From: Neisseria dumasiana
GTDB lineage: Bacteria; Pseudomonadota; Gammaproteobacteria; Burkholderiales; Neisseriaceae
Length of the DNA: 64,000 nucleotides
Assembly (NCBI RefSeq): GCF_022870885.1
Contig: NZ_CP091509.1
Span: forward strand, 2,604,001-2,668,000
Direction of reading: 5' to 3'
Shown: positions 42,961-51,645 of the stretch, piece by piece
Layout: each line of letters begins with the position of its first letter
Position numbering within the stretch: the stretch's first letter is position 1
Position numbers and translations under genes: made by a program
The notes under the pieces: model-generated
Told to the model about the DNA's origin: nothing
The model's input: the letters and a program-made list of their open reading frames with translations, nothing else
Databases searched by the model: none

Positions 42961-44727
42961 TCAATTGCCCATCACTTTTCCTTCGCGGCGCGGATCGGCT
43001 CCGCCCTGCAAGCCTTCGGCATGGATCACAATGCCCTGTACGCCCGAATTTAAATCGCGCACCTGAACTTTATAGCCCAATCTTTCCAAAACAGGGGCTT
43101 TGTCGGCAGCCGGTGTGTTTTGTTCCAACTCGTAGGTGCCGGTTCGGTTGAGCATATTCGGCAAATCGATAGCTTGCTGGATATCCATGCCCCAATCGAG
43201 ATGGGCGGTTAGGGTTTTGGCCACATAACCGATGATGCGGCTGCCGCCGGGCGAACCGACTGCAAGGTAAGGTTGGCCGTTTTTCAATACGATGGTCGGC
43301 GCCATAGAAGAGCGCGGGCGTTTGCCGCCTGCCGCACTGTTGGCTACGGCTTTGCCTTCCGCATCAACAGGTTTGAAAGCAAAATCAGTCAACTCGTTAT
43401 TCAACAGATAACCGTTGGCCATCAAAGTGGAGCCGAAAGCATTTTCGATGGAGGTGGTCATGGAAACCACATTGCCGTCTTTATCCACAATCACCAAATG
43501 GCTGGTAGAGGGCAATTCCATGCCTTCGCCTTTGCCCTGTGTGCGGGCAAATCCGCCGGGGCTGACCGATGGTAAAGCGCCGTATCGCTCGGCAATCGAG
43601 CCGGCACGCAGTTTCAGGTAAGCGGGATGGAGCATCGCATCAACGGGAACATCGGCAAATTGCGGGTCGGCCACATAATAATCACGGTCGGCAAACGCCA
43701 AGCGCGAAGCATCTCCAAGCAAACGCCAGCTCAAAATGTTTTCCGCGCCTAAAGTGCGCATATTGAAATGTTGCAGAATGCCGAAAATCTGCCCCAAAGC
43801 GATGCCGCCGGAGCTGGGTGCACCCATGCCGCAGATCTCGTATTCGCGGTATGGGGCGCAAACCGGCGTGCGCTCGATCACGCGGTAGCTTTTCAAATCA
43901 TCCAGAGTGATGCTGCCGGGGTTATCGGCGGCGGCAACGGTTTTCACGATATTGATGGCGGGCATGCCGCTGTAAAAAGGCTCGCTGCCGTGCTTGGCCA
44001 GAAGTTTCACGGTTTTGGCAAATTCGGGGTTTTTCAACACCGTGCCGGCTTCAAGCGGTTTGCCTTCGGGTAAAAAATATGCGGCGGTGGCGGGATGGCG
44101 TTGCAGCTGTTCCAAGTTTTGCGCGATGGATTTAGCCATGCGCGGCGACACGGCAAAGCCTTGTTCCGCCAGCTCAACGGGTTTGTCGAACAGAGTTTTC
44201 CACGGCAGTTTGCCGTAGCGTTTATGCACATCTTCCAAAAGCTTGGGCACGCCCGGCACACCTACCGAACGGCCGCCGACCACGGCCTGCATAAATTTCA
44301 GCGGCTCGCCGTTTTCATCTAAAAAAAGCTTGTCGGTAACGGCTTCGGGAGCGGTTTCCCGCGCATCAAACGTGGTCAGTTTTTTTTCGGTGTTGTCCCA
44401 ATACACCAAAAACGCACCGCCGCCCAAACCGGAAGACTGCGGTTCGGTTAAGCTCAAGGTGGTTTGCATAGCAATCATGGCGTCGATGGCACTGCCGCCG
44501 CGTTTCAGAATGTCGTATCCGGCTTCGGTGGCCAAAGGGTTGGCCGATGCCGCCATAAATTCTTTCGCCTGCACCAGTTTCTGCTCGGTCAGCCCCGTTC
44601 CCTGTTCCGGCGCGTGGTGTTCGGCAACGGGTGCCGATGATGCCGCAGACGCATCAAGCGGTGCAGCCTGCGCATAAGCACTAAAGCCCAAAACAGCCAA
44701 CAAACTGCATAAGTTTTTTAATTTCAT
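42961..44727 (-). CDS. ggt: Gamma-glutamyltranspeptidase
   Basis: Ntn hydrolase that cleaves gamma-glutamyl bonds of glutathione outside the cytoplasmic membrane and self-processes into large and small subunits. Signal peptide ending AYAQA near residue 21. Large subunit features: FMAASANPLATEAGYDILKRGGSAIDA, GLGGGAFLVYW and FDARETAP. The autocatalytic/nucleophile Thr is in MELPSTSHLVIVDKDGN near residue 400; GNVVSMTTSIENAFGS and MAPTIV, VGSPGGSRII follow. Length 588. In meningococcus Ggt supplies cysteine from host glutathione; the same role is plausible here. Confidence 0.96.
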   Translation of the reverse strand: MKLKNLCSLLAVLGFSAYAQAAPLDASAASSAPVAEHHAPEQGTGLTEQKLVQAKEFMAASANPLATEAGYDILKRGGSAIDAMIAMQTTLSLTEPQSSGLGGGAFLVYWDNTEKKLTTFDARETAPEAVTDKLFLDENGEPLKFMQAVVGGRSVGVPGVPKLLEDVHKRYGKLPWKTLFDKPVELAEQGFAVSPRMAKSIAQNLEQLQRHPATAAYFLPEGKPLEAGTVLKNPEFAKTVKLLAKHGSEPFYSGMPAINIVKTVAAADNPGSITLDDLKSYRVIERTPVCAPYREYEICGMGAPSSGGIALGQIFGILQHFNMRTLGAENILSWRLLGDASRLAFADRDYYVADPQFADVPVDAMLHPAYLKLRAGSIAERYGALPSVSPGGFARTQGKGEGMELPSTSHLVIVDKDGNVVSMTTSIENAFGSTLMANGYLLNNELTDFAFKPVDAEGKAVANSAAGGKRPRSSMAPTIVLKNGQPYLAVGSPGGSRIIGYVAKTLTAHLDWGMDIQQAIDLPNMLNRTGTYELEQNTPAADKAPVLERLGYKVQVRDLNSGVQGIVIHAEGLQGGADPRREGKVMGN

Positions 44728-44810
44728 TACTTTACTCCCATCCGTAGCTTATTTTTAAATATGTGCACTATTACCCGATTTTCAGACGGCCTCAATACGG
44801 CAAAACTCTC

Positions 44811-45030
44811 AGGCCGTCTGAAAACTGTGTATAACCCTGAAACTTTCCACACCAAACCGCGTGCGAATTTATTTATCCACAATTGTGCCCACGCTTGAAG
44901 GAAAGTTTTCCCGAATCTTTTGGAAACGATAAATCGATGAAATAACAATTTAAAATCAGTTTATCCACAGCCGTGTTCGCTAATCAATATCACCATCTTT
45001 TTATTATTTATATTATTAGTTGTATTGGTT
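44811..45030 (+). other. Candidate oriC module A: four DnaA boxes plus AT-rich tail
   Basis: After a DUS, the module contains TGTGTATAA (inverse TTATACACA) at 44826, CTTTCCACA at 44843, TTATCCACA at 44873 and TTATCCACA at 44961, then a conserved GGAAAGTTTTCC between boxes three and four, and an AT-rich stretch from 44996 (TTTTTATTATTTATATTATT). The arrangement is repeated without indels through the boxes in module B behind gnd. Fills most of the 400-bp ggt-gnd gap; the rest is a pair of DUS (44781-44822). Confidence 0.75.
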
Positions 45031-45125
45031 TTGGCCGCTTCAGCCCTGCAAGCGAAACATTGTTTAACTGCGCCTAATCGGTTAAAGTTAAACCGTACGA
45101 ACTTCACAAACAAAAGGATTCTCCG

Positions 45126-46574
45126 ATGAAAGGCGATATCGGCGTTATCGGTTTGGCCGTAATGGGTCAAAACCTGATTCTGAACATGAACGACAAAGGC
45201 TTTAAAGTTGTGGCCTTTAACCGTACTGTTTCCAAAATAGACGATTTTCTCAACGGCGCAGCCAAAGGCACCAACATTATCGGTGCCACTTCACTGCAAG
45301 ATTTGGTCAATAAGCTTGAAAAGCCCAGAAAAATCATGCTTATGGTAAGAGCCGGTGCAGTAGTAGACGACTTTATCGGCCAACTTGTTCCCTTATTGGA
45401 CAAAGGCGACATCATTATCGACGGCGGCAATGCCAATTTTCCCGATTCCACCCGCCGTACCCGCGAGCTGGCCGAAAAAGGCATCCGCTTTGTCGGTGCA
45501 GGCGTATCGGGCGGTGAAGAAGGTGCGCGTAACGGCCCTTCGATTATGCCCGGCGGCAACGAAGAAGCTTGGCCGCATGTGAAACCGATTTTACAGGCCA
45601 TTGCCGCCAAAACCCCGCAAGGCGAACCTTGCTGCGATTGGGTAGGCCGCGACGGTGCCGGACACTTCGTAAAAATGGTGCACAACGGCATCGAGTACGG
45701 CGATATGCAGCTTATCTGCGAAGCCTATCAGTTTATGAAAGACGGTTTGGGCTTGAATTATCAACAAATGCACGAAATCTTCAGCATTTGGAACCGCACC
45801 GAATTGGATTCTTACCTGATTGAAATTACCGCCGATATTTTGGGTTTCAAAGACGAAAACGGCGAACCGCTGGTGGAAAAAATCCTCGATACCGCCGGGC
45901 AAAAAGGCACGGGTAAATGGACGGGCATCAACGCCCTCGATTTGGGCATTCCGCTGACCCTGATTACCGAATCGGTGTTCGCCCGCTGCGTTTCCGCCTT
46001 TAAAGAACAGCGCGTTCAGGCCGGAAAACTGTTCAATAAAACCATCAAGCCGGTGGCAGGCGATAAAACCGAATGGGTGGAAGCCTTGCGCGAAGCTTTG
46101 CTCGCTTCAAAAATTATTTCTTACGCACAAGGCTTTATGTTGATTCGCGAAGCCAGCGAAGTAAACGATTGGGCATTGAACTACGGCCAAACCGCTTTGC
46201 TGTGGCGCGAAGGCTGCATCATCCGCAGCGCGTTTTTAGGTAATATCCGCGATGCTTACGAAGCCAACCCCGATTTGGTTTTCTTGGGAGCAGATCCCTA
46301 TTTCAAAGACATTCTCGAAAACTGCCTGCCGGCATGGCGCAAAGTGGTGGCCAAAGCCGTTGAGTGCGGCATTCCCATGCCCTGCATGGCATCCGCAATC
46401 ACTTTCTTAGACGGCTACACCACCGAACGCCTGCCTGCCAACCTACTGCAAGCCCAACGCGACTATTTCGGTGCGCACACCTACGAGCGTACCGACAAAC
46501 CGCGCGGCGAGTTTTTCCACACCAACTGGACGGGCAAAGGCGGCGATACGGCATCGACCACTTACGATATTTAA
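45126..46574 (+). CDS. gnd: 6-phosphogluconate dehydrogenase, decarboxylating
   Basis: NADP-dependent oxidative decarboxylation of 6-phosphogluconate to ribulose 5-phosphate in the pentose phosphate pathway. 482 residues: IGVIGLAVMGQNLILNMND at the N-terminus with the nucleotide Gly motif, NRTVSKIDDF, IIDGGNANFPDSTRRTREL near residue 97, VGAGVSGGEEGARNGPSIMPGG near residue 124, VKMVHNGIEYGDMQLICEAY near residue 182 with catalytic Lys/His/Asn, and the C-terminal FHTNWTGKGG tail. RBS AAAGGATT. The gene is bounded on both sides by the candidate oriC modules. Confidence 0.97.
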   Translation: MKGDIGVIGLAVMGQNLILNMNDKGFKVVAFNRTVSKIDDFLNGAAKGTNIIGATSLQDLVNKLEKPRKIMLMVRAGAVVDDFIGQLVPLLDKGDIIIDGGNANFPDSTRRTRELAEKGIRFVGAGVSGGEEGARNGPSIMPGGNEEAWPHVKPILQAIAAKTPQGEPCCDWVGRDGAGHFVKMVHNGIEYGDMQLICEAYQFMKDGLGLNYQQMHEIFSIWNRTELDSYLIEITADILGFKDENGEPLVEKILDTAGQKGTGKWTGINALDLGIPLTLITESVFARCVSAFKEQRVQAGKLFNKTIKPVAGDKTEWVEALREALLASKIISYAQGFMLIREASEVNDWALNYGQTALLWREGCIIRSAFLGNIRDAYEANPDLVFLGADPYFKDILENCLPAWRKVVAKAVECGIPMPCMASAITFLDGYTTERLPANLLQAQRDYFGAHTYERTDKPRGEFFHTNWTGKGGDTASTTYDI

Positions 46575-46599
46575 TTTGCTGTTAGTGAGTAAAATAATG

Positions 46600-46633
46600 A
46601 GGCCGTCTGAAAACAACTTTTTCAGACGGCCTT
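46600..46633 (+). terminator. Inverted DUS pair behind gnd
   Basis: AGGCCGTCTGAAAA and TTTTTCAGACGGCCT, 25 bases after the stop, followed by TTATTTTT. Confidence 0.75.
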
Positions 46634-46668
46634 TATTTTTGCGGTTTGACTGCTGTGTTTCATTGATA

Positions 46669-46891
46669 AAGCCGTCTGAATACTGTGTATAAGCGCAAAA
46701 CTTTCCACACAAAGCCGATACGGTATTTATTTATCCACAATTATGCCTAAGTTTGAAGGAAAGTTTTCCCAAAGCTTTCTGCTCATACAAGTTGATGAAT
46801 TTCAAATTAAAAACAAACTTATCCACAACAAAGAGCATCCATCAATATCATCGTCTTTTTATTATTTAATTATTAAGTTGTAATGGTTTCG
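46669..46891 (+). other. Candidate oriC module B: same four DnaA boxes plus AT-rich tail
   Basis: A second copy of module A, 1858 bases downstream. Boxes TGTGTATAA at 46684, CTTTCCACA at 46701, TTATCCACA at 46731 and TTATCCACA at 46819; spacings 17, 30 and 88 are identical to module A. GGAAAGTTTTCCC and the AT-rich tail (TTTTTATTATTTAATTATT) are also kept. The sequence between boxes differs by many substitutions, so function rather than recent copying seems to preserve the boxes. The rest of the 500-bp gnd-efeB gap has two DUS pairs and no gene. Confidence 0.75.
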
Positions 46892-46989
46892 GATCTTTTA
46901 AGCTGCTTTTCCGAACATTTGAACACCATATTGAAACTCACCATATTCGGATTAAGCCCGAATATGAATTTTGATCAACCATATATGCT

Positions 46990-47028
46990 GAGGCCGTCTG
47001 AAAAGGTTTATGCTTTTCAGACGGCCTC
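46990..47028 (-). terminator. Inverted DUS pair behind efeB
   Basis: GAGGCCGTCTGAAAAG and its inverse CTTTTCAGACGGCCTC with a 7-nt loop, about 45 bases past the efeB stop. Confidence 0.65.
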
Positions 47029-47074
47029 ATTCGTTTCAACGGTAGGATATACGGTTTAATGCTACCAATCACCA

Positions 47075-48352
47075 TCACGCGGTAAGCAGGCTTTGGCCGA
47101 AGAAGCCGCCTTTTTCCACGCCCGGCAGCGTGAAGAAATAGCCGCCGCCGAAGGGGCTGATGTATTCTTCCAGCGGTTCGGTATCGAGCAGTTTTTGCAC
47201 GAAGATAAAGCCGTCTTCCAGATTGGCCTGATAGCAGATAAACACCAAGCCGACATCGAGCTGGCCGGCTTTGGAGAGGCCGCGCGAATAGTTGTAAGGC
47301 CGTCTGAACAGTTGGTGTTTCTTCATAAATTCGGGGTCGCGCGGGTTGGCGACGCGCATGTGGCTGTCTTTGGGAATCACTTTGCCTTCGGGGTCTTTGC
47401 CGTAATCGGGAACGTCGTTTTCGTATTTCATACCCAGCGGCGCACCGCTGTATTTTTCGCGCCCGAAAATGGTTTCCTGCTCTTGCAGCGGCGTTCTGTC
47501 CCAAAATTCGACGAAGTGGCGGATGATGCGCACGGCTTGGTAGCTGCCGTTTTTCGCCCATGCGGGTTCGTCCAAGCTGTTGGCGGCGATGCCCGTCCAT
47601 AACACCTGATCGGCGGTTTGCGGGTTGCTTACGTCGGGGTTGGCGGTGCCGTCGTGAAAGCCCAGCAGGTTGCGCGGGGCGGAACCGGGTTCGGATTTGG
47701 GCAGGAAGCCGTCTATGCTCCAGCGAATGATGGCGTATTGCGCGGTGTTTTTGATGATGTCGCGCAGGGCGTTTTGGCAGGTTTCGGGGGTGAACGCGCA
47801 GATTTGCAGGCTGATGTCGCCGTCGCACCAGTCGGCTTGCAGCTTGTCGTTGAAGAAGTCTTTCATTTCCTGCAGGCGTTTGGGTTTTTTGGCGGCCAGC
47901 CCGAAGCGTTGGTCAAACAGGCTGGCTCCGACGCTCAGGGTGATGGTTAGCCCGTCGGGGCGGATGGTTTTGCCGAGTATGCCGCTGCCGGAAGGCGGCA
48001 GTTTGGCATCGCCGTCTTGCAGTTCGCCTCCTTGGGTGAGAAATTCGATGCGGCTGGTGATGATACGGAACAGTTTTTCCAAGTCTTTCGGGGTTTTGGC
48101 GAGCACGTCGAAAGCAGCCATAATGCCGAACTGTTGGTGCGGGGTGGTGATGCCTGCTTGGTGCTTGCCGTAGCAGTCGTAGCTTTCCGTGGAATGCTGT
48201 ATGAGTGCGGCTTTCTCTTCGCTGCGGCCTTTTTTCTCGCCCCATGTGAAACCGCCTGCGGCTGCGACCGCACCGGTAGCGGCTGCGGCAACGGCGGCTT
48301 TGAGCAAGGTGCGTTTTTCGGGTTGGGTGGGGTTGCGGTGGTGGTTGCTCAT
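47075..48352 (-). CDS. efeB: EfeB, dye-decolorising heme peroxidase of the EfeUOB iron system
   Basis: Periplasmic DyP-type heme peroxidase that works with EfeO and EfeU in ferrous iron or heme-iron acquisition. 425 residues. The leader EKRTLLKAAVAAAATGAVAAAGG looks like a Tat signal but carries KR instead of RR. The mature part has the DyP heme site GFHDGTANPDVS (GxxDG) near residue 226, proximal His and Arg regions in AVRIIRHFVEFWDRTPL near residue 277, and the end FFTLPGVEKGGFFGQSLL. Last gene of efeU-efeO-efeB, 72 bases after efeO with a reversed DUS pair between. Confidence 0.92.
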   Translation of the reverse strand: MSNHHRNPTQPEKRTLLKAAVAAAATGAVAAAGGFTWGEKKGRSEEKAALIQHSTESYDCYGKHQAGITTPHQQFGIMAAFDVLAKTPKDLEKLFRIITSRIEFLTQGGELQDGDAKLPPSGSGILGKTIRPDGLTITLSVGASLFDQRFGLAAKKPKRLQEMKDFFNDKLQADWCDGDISLQICAFTPETCQNALRDIIKNTAQYAIIRWSIDGFLPKSEPGSAPRNLLGFHDGTANPDVSNPQTADQVLWTGIAANSLDEPAWAKNGSYQAVRIIRHFVEFWDRTPLQEQETIFGREKYSGAPLGMKYENDVPDYGKDPEGKVIPKDSHMRVANPRDPEFMKKHQLFRRPYNYSRGLSKAGQLDVGLVFICYQANLEDGFIFVQKLLDTEPLEEYISPFGGGYFFTLPGVEKGGFFGQSLLTA

Positions 48353-48370
48353 GATATTTTGAAGACGATG

Positions 48371-48406
48371 TTTTCAGACGGCCTGATGTGTCGGGCCGTC
48401 TGAAAA
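48371..48406 (-). repeat. Outward-facing DUS pair between efeO and efeB
   Basis: TTTTCAGACGGCC (48371-48383) and GGCCGTCTGAAAA (48394-48406) form a 13-bp hairpin within the operon; it may lower efeB expression relative to efeO. Confidence 0.5.
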
Positions 48407-48424
48407 GGGTTGATGAAAGAAAAA

Positions 48425-49594
48425 TCAGTTCAGGCCGAGTGTGCCGCGCAGTTTGGCCAATTCTTCGGCTAGGGTGTTGATGGGTGCTTGCAGGGTTTTG
48501 CGGTCGGCTTCGCTGAGTTTGTCGTAGGTTTCAAAGCCGTCGGCGGTTTTGTATTTCGCCAAAATGTCGTTCACGGCTTTGAAGTTGGCATCAACGTTAT
48601 CCAGCAGCGCCTTGTTTTTTTCGGCGATCAGCGGGCGGAATAAATCAACGATTTTTTGTGCGCCTTCCATGTTGGCATTGAAGTCGCTCAAATCGGTGTG
48701 GCTGTAACGGTCTTCTTCGCCGCTGATTTTGCTGTTGGCTACTTCTTCAATCAACACGGCCGCGCCGCCGACTACTTTGTTGGGCGGGAAGGTCAGCACG
48801 TCGATTTCCTGCTTGAGTTTTTTCACGTCTTGTTCGAGCTTGTCGGCCACGGCTTCAACGCCTTTGGTGGTTTTTTCGATCCACAAGGCGTGTTCGATGC
48901 GGTGGAAGCCGCTGAAGGCCGGGTCTTTGGGGCCGGCTTTGAAGTCGTCTTCACGCGCGTCGATGGCGGGGTCGAGTTCGTTAAACAGCTCGGCAATCGG
49001 TTCGATGCGTTCGTAGTGGGTGCGGGTGTCGGCAAACATGGCTTTGGCTTTGTCGGTTTCGCCCGCTTTCACGGCGGCAACGAAAGCGGCGGTTTTGCTC
49101 ACCAATTGGTCGGCTTCCTGCTGAACGTAGGTTTTGTAGTCGGCCAGCGGTTGGGCGAGTTTGGCCATATCCGCTTCGCCGCCCGCCTGTTTGAAGCCGC
49201 TGTCGGTTACGGTGAGCTTGCCGCGTGGGTTGTTGAGCAGGCCGCAAGTCATTTCGTATTCGCCGGGCAGCAGGGTAACGGTCATTTTGTCGGCAAGGCC
49301 GGGGGCGATGTTTTCACGTTCGTCCACCACCATCACGCCTTTTAAGATTTCCCATTCGAGCTTGCGGCTGCTGTTGTTTTTGATGTTGAACACTACTTCG
49401 CCGCTAGGCACGGTGAGTTCCATCGGTTCGCATTTTTCATCGTTAACCGCCATATTGAAGCTGCCATCTTGCGCTTTGGCTTCGGCCGGTGCGCCGGATG
49501 CGGGCGCGGCGGTTTTTTCGGCTTCGGGCGGTTGGCAGGCGGTAAGGCCGAGTGCCAGCAGCACGGATAAAGCGGTGATATTCAGTTTCTTCAT
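48425..49594 (-). CDS. efeO: EfeO, periplasmic iron-binding lipoprotein (cupredoxin + imelysin)
   Basis: Periplasmic metal-binding component of EfeUOB. Signal peptide with lipobox LTAC, acylated Cys near residue 20, so membrane-anchored. A cupredoxin-like domain (residues ~45-130: [19 protein letters not shown]...[18 protein letters not shown]) is followed by an imelysin/M75 domain (residues ~145-385) with the HxxE metal motif [10 protein letters not shown] near residue 232. 389 residues, similar to E. coli EfeO. The lipobox differs from E. coli EfeO, which is a soluble periplasmic protein. 14 bases after efeU. Confidence 0.92.
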   Translation of the reverse strand: MKKLNITALSVLLALGLTACQPPEAEKTAAPASGAPAEAKAQDGSFNMAVNDEKCEPMELTVPSGEVVFNIKNNSSRKLEWEILKGVMVVDERENIAPGLADKMTVTLLPGEYEMTCGLLNNPRGKLTVTDSGFKQAGGEADMAKLAQPLADYKTYVQQEADQLVSKTAAFVAAVKAGETDKAKAMFADTRTHYERIEPIAELFNELDPAIDAREDDFKAGPKDPAFSGFHRIEHALWIEKTTKGVEAVADKLEQDVKKLKQEIDVLTFPPNKVVGGAAVLIEEVANSKISGEEDRYSHTDLSDFNANMEGAQKIVDLFRPLIAEKNKALLDNVDANFKAVNDILAKYKTADGFETYDKLSEADRKTLQAPINTLAEELAKLRGTLGLN

Positions 49595-49608
49595 GTTTTA
49601 CCTCTTTC

Positions 49609-50445
49609 TCAATTTACTGGGGATTTTCCAACAGATGCAGCCGGTGAGCTGCCGCGTAAGAACCAATACATCACGGGAATCAGGTAGAGCAGCCACACCA
49701 AAACTTCGCCCTGCGTGGGGTGGTCGGTATAGCCGAAAAAGCCGCCGAGCAATACGCCCAGCGGGCTGTCTTCGTGCAGGATGTGGGAAATGTCGAAAAC
49801 GATGGTTTGCAGCCGGTTCCATACGCCCGCTTCATGCAGTGCACGCAACGAACCGGCGAGCAGGCCGGCGGCCACAAAAATCAAAAAAACGCCCGTCCAG
49901 CGGAAAAATTTTGCCAAATTCAGCCGTATGCCGCCCTGATAAATCAACGCACCGACTACAACCGCCGCCGTCAAACCCAGCACCGCGCCCGCCGGCATGT
50001 GCCAGCTCGGGCTTTGCTGGAATACGGCGAGCAGGAAAAACACACTTTCCAAGCCTTCGCGGGCTACCGCCAAAAAAGCCATGCCCACTAATGCCCAGCC
50101 TTGGCCGTTGCCGCGGTTTAAGGCCGTCTGAACCGAATCGTGCAGCTGCTGCTTCATGGAGCGCGCCGCTTTCTGCATCCATAAAATCATGTAAGTCAGC
50201 ATGGCAACGGCTACCAGCCCGATGATGCCGACCACCAATTCCTGCTGCTTTTGCGGAATTTCGCCGGTGGCGGTGTGAATGCCGTATCCGAGAGTCAGGC
50301 ACATCAACGCGGCTAACAGCACACCCAGCCACACTTTCGGCATTAAATGACCGTTGCCCGACTGATGCAGAAATCCGGCAACGATACCCACAATCAAAGC
50401 GGCTTCGATGCCTTCGCGAAGCATAATCAGGAAAGCAATCAACAT
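49609..50445 (-). CDS. efeU: EfeU, ferrous iron permease (FTR1 family)
   Basis: Inner-membrane permease of the Ftr1/OFeT family with about seven helices. Both iron-coordinating REGLE-type motifs are present: MLREGIEAALIV near residue 9 and AVAREGLESVFFLL near residue 127. Length of 278 is normal. First gene of the efeUOB operon on the minus strand. The AT-rich 140-bp leader (50446-50590) lacks a convincing Fur box, see rejected items. Confidence 0.94.
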   Translation of the reverse strand: MLIAFLIMLREGIEAALIVGIVAGFLHQSGNGHLMPKVWLGVLLAALMCLTLGYGIHTATGEIPQKQQELVVGIIGLVAVAMLTYMILWMQKAARSMKQQLHDSVQTALNRGNGQGWALVGMAFLAVAREGLESVFFLLAVFQQSPSWHMPAGAVLGLTAAVVVGALIYQGGIRLNLAKFFRWTGVFLIFVAAGLLAGSLRALHEAGVWNRLQTIVFDISHILHEDSPLGVLLGGFFGYTDHPTQGEVLVWLLYLIPVMYWFLRGSSPAASVGKSPVN

Positions 50446-50550
50446 AGAAAAATGCTTTCGATCAATTGGATAGCCATTTATAAGCTTGTTTTAAAATTAA
50501 TGCAAATAATTTTTATTTTTAATTTATTGAGTAATAATCAAAAAAACAAT

Positions 50551-50579
50551 AGGCCGTCTGAATGATATTTCAGACGGCC
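50551..50579 (-). terminator. Inverted DUS pair between the TlpA-like gene and efeU
   Basis: AGGCCGTCTGAA and TTCAGACGGCC around a 6-nt loop, followed by a Correia-like end (TATAAAGCCAATCAACTTAA, 50589-50608). Confidence 0.55.
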
Positions 50580-50634
50580 CCGGTTCTATATAAAGCCAAT
50601 CAACTTAATTCACAAACAGCCCTGCGGGCAAACG

Positions 50635-51117
50635 TTAACGCCCGCATTTGGCTTGGGCCGATTTCAAAACCTCGTCCAACTTTTCAGCCGTTACCTCACC
50701 CAACACCGCCTGTTTGTAGCCGCATTTCGGTGCCTCTACCACCGTAAAGGGCAGCGCCCCCACCGTATTGCCGAAGCCTTTCATAAACCCCCGGCTGTCT
50801 TTGCCGGCATAACGCCAAATCGGATAACTCACCGGCGTCTGCTTGAGAAATTTGCCGATATTTTCGCTGCTGTCCAAAGCAATGCCCACCATATCGACGC
50901 TGCCTTTTTTCTGCTTTTTATACCAAGCCGACATTTCAGGCATTTCTTTGCGGCACGGGCCGCACCAAGTGGCCCATAAATTGATGATCCGTACCGGCGC
51001 TTTCAACGCAGCCGTGCTTTGCGGTGTCGAACCGTTCCAGCTCTGCACATCCGCAGCAACCGCATGGCTGCTAGCTGCGGCGGCAACGGCCAACATAAAC
51101 GCATATACCTTTTTCAT
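50635..51117 (-). CDS. TlpA-like periplasmic thioredoxin
   Basis: Exported thiol-disulfide protein of the TlpA/ResA group, probably a reductant in the periplasm. Signal peptide KKVYAFMLAVAAAASSHAVA, cleavage near residue 21. The redox site is WATWCGPCRKEMPEM near residue 49 (WCGPC), with cis-Pro in GALPFTVV near residue 118. Length 160. Additional Cys residues at EAPKCGY and AQAKCGR near the end may form a second disulfide. Monocistronic. Confidence 0.87.
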   Translation of the reverse strand: MKKVYAFMLAVAAAASSHAVAADVQSWNGSTPQSTAALKAPVRIINLWATWCGPCRKEMPEMSAWYKKQKKGSVDMVGIALDSSENIGKFLKQTPVSYPIWRYAGKDSRGFMKGFGNTVGALPFTVVEAPKCGYKQAVLGEVTAEKLDEVLKSAQAKCGR

Positions 51118-51239
51118 TGCGATACCTCAATAACATCAAACTGCCGCCATTTTATGCTTTTCAGACGGCCCAAGGCACAAGACAAATTGTAAAGCTTGGT
51201 TTACAATCGGAAAAATCATTGAAAATGTGAGGAACCGCC

Positions 51240-51596
51240 ATGCAGGAAGCCGTTACACTCTACCATAACAACCGTTGCAGCAAATCGCGTGCCGCGCTCG
51301 CCCTTTTGCAAGTGCGCGGTCTGAAAACCAAAGTGGTCAATTATCTCGATACGCCGCCCACTTTTGAAGAATTAAAAAACATTTTCAACCAATTAGGTGC
51401 AGAATCGCCGCGCAGCATGATGCGCGTGAAAGATGCCCTCTACCAAGAATTGAATTTAAACCATCCTGATTTAAGCCACGACGAACTGCTTCAGGCCATT
51501 GCCGATCATCCTGCGCTGCTTGAACGCCCCATCGCCGTTGTCGGCAACAGAGCCGCGGTAGGCCGCCCGCTCGAAAACATCGAAGCCTTGCTGTAA
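51240..51596 (+). CDS. ArsC/YfgD-family glutaredoxin-like protein
   Basis: Arsenate-reductase-fold protein, 118 residues. The active Cys is in YHNNRCSKSRAALALL near residue 13; downstream conserved Arg in ESPRSMMRVKD and the ERPIAVVGNRAAVGRPLENI tail typical of ArsC/YfgD (RPI, GRP). Most close relatives act as glutathione-dependent arsenate reductases; no other ars genes are nearby, so the substrate is uncertain. Ten bases separate it from a gap before the next gene, likely one transcript. Confidence 0.85.
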   Translation: MQEAVTLYHNNRCSKSRAALALLQVRGLKTKVVNYLDTPPTFEELKNIFNQLGAESPRSMMRVKDALYQELNLNHPDLSHDELLQAIADHPALLERPIAVVGNRAAVGRPLENIEALL

Positions 51597-51645
51597 ATCC
51601 GCCCGATTGCCGTTGCAGGCATCAGAATCAAACCCGATAACCTTT

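Noticed and set aside
44380..44400. Homopolymer A8 in ggt as a phase-variation tract
   Set aside because: Eight A/T is common in coding DNA and codes for ordinary Lys codons; much less prone to programmed slippage than G9.
50446..50550. Fur box upstream of efeU
   Set aside because: The AT-rich leader matches the 19-bp Fur consensus at only about half the positions (around 50,500), no better than expected for such sequence.
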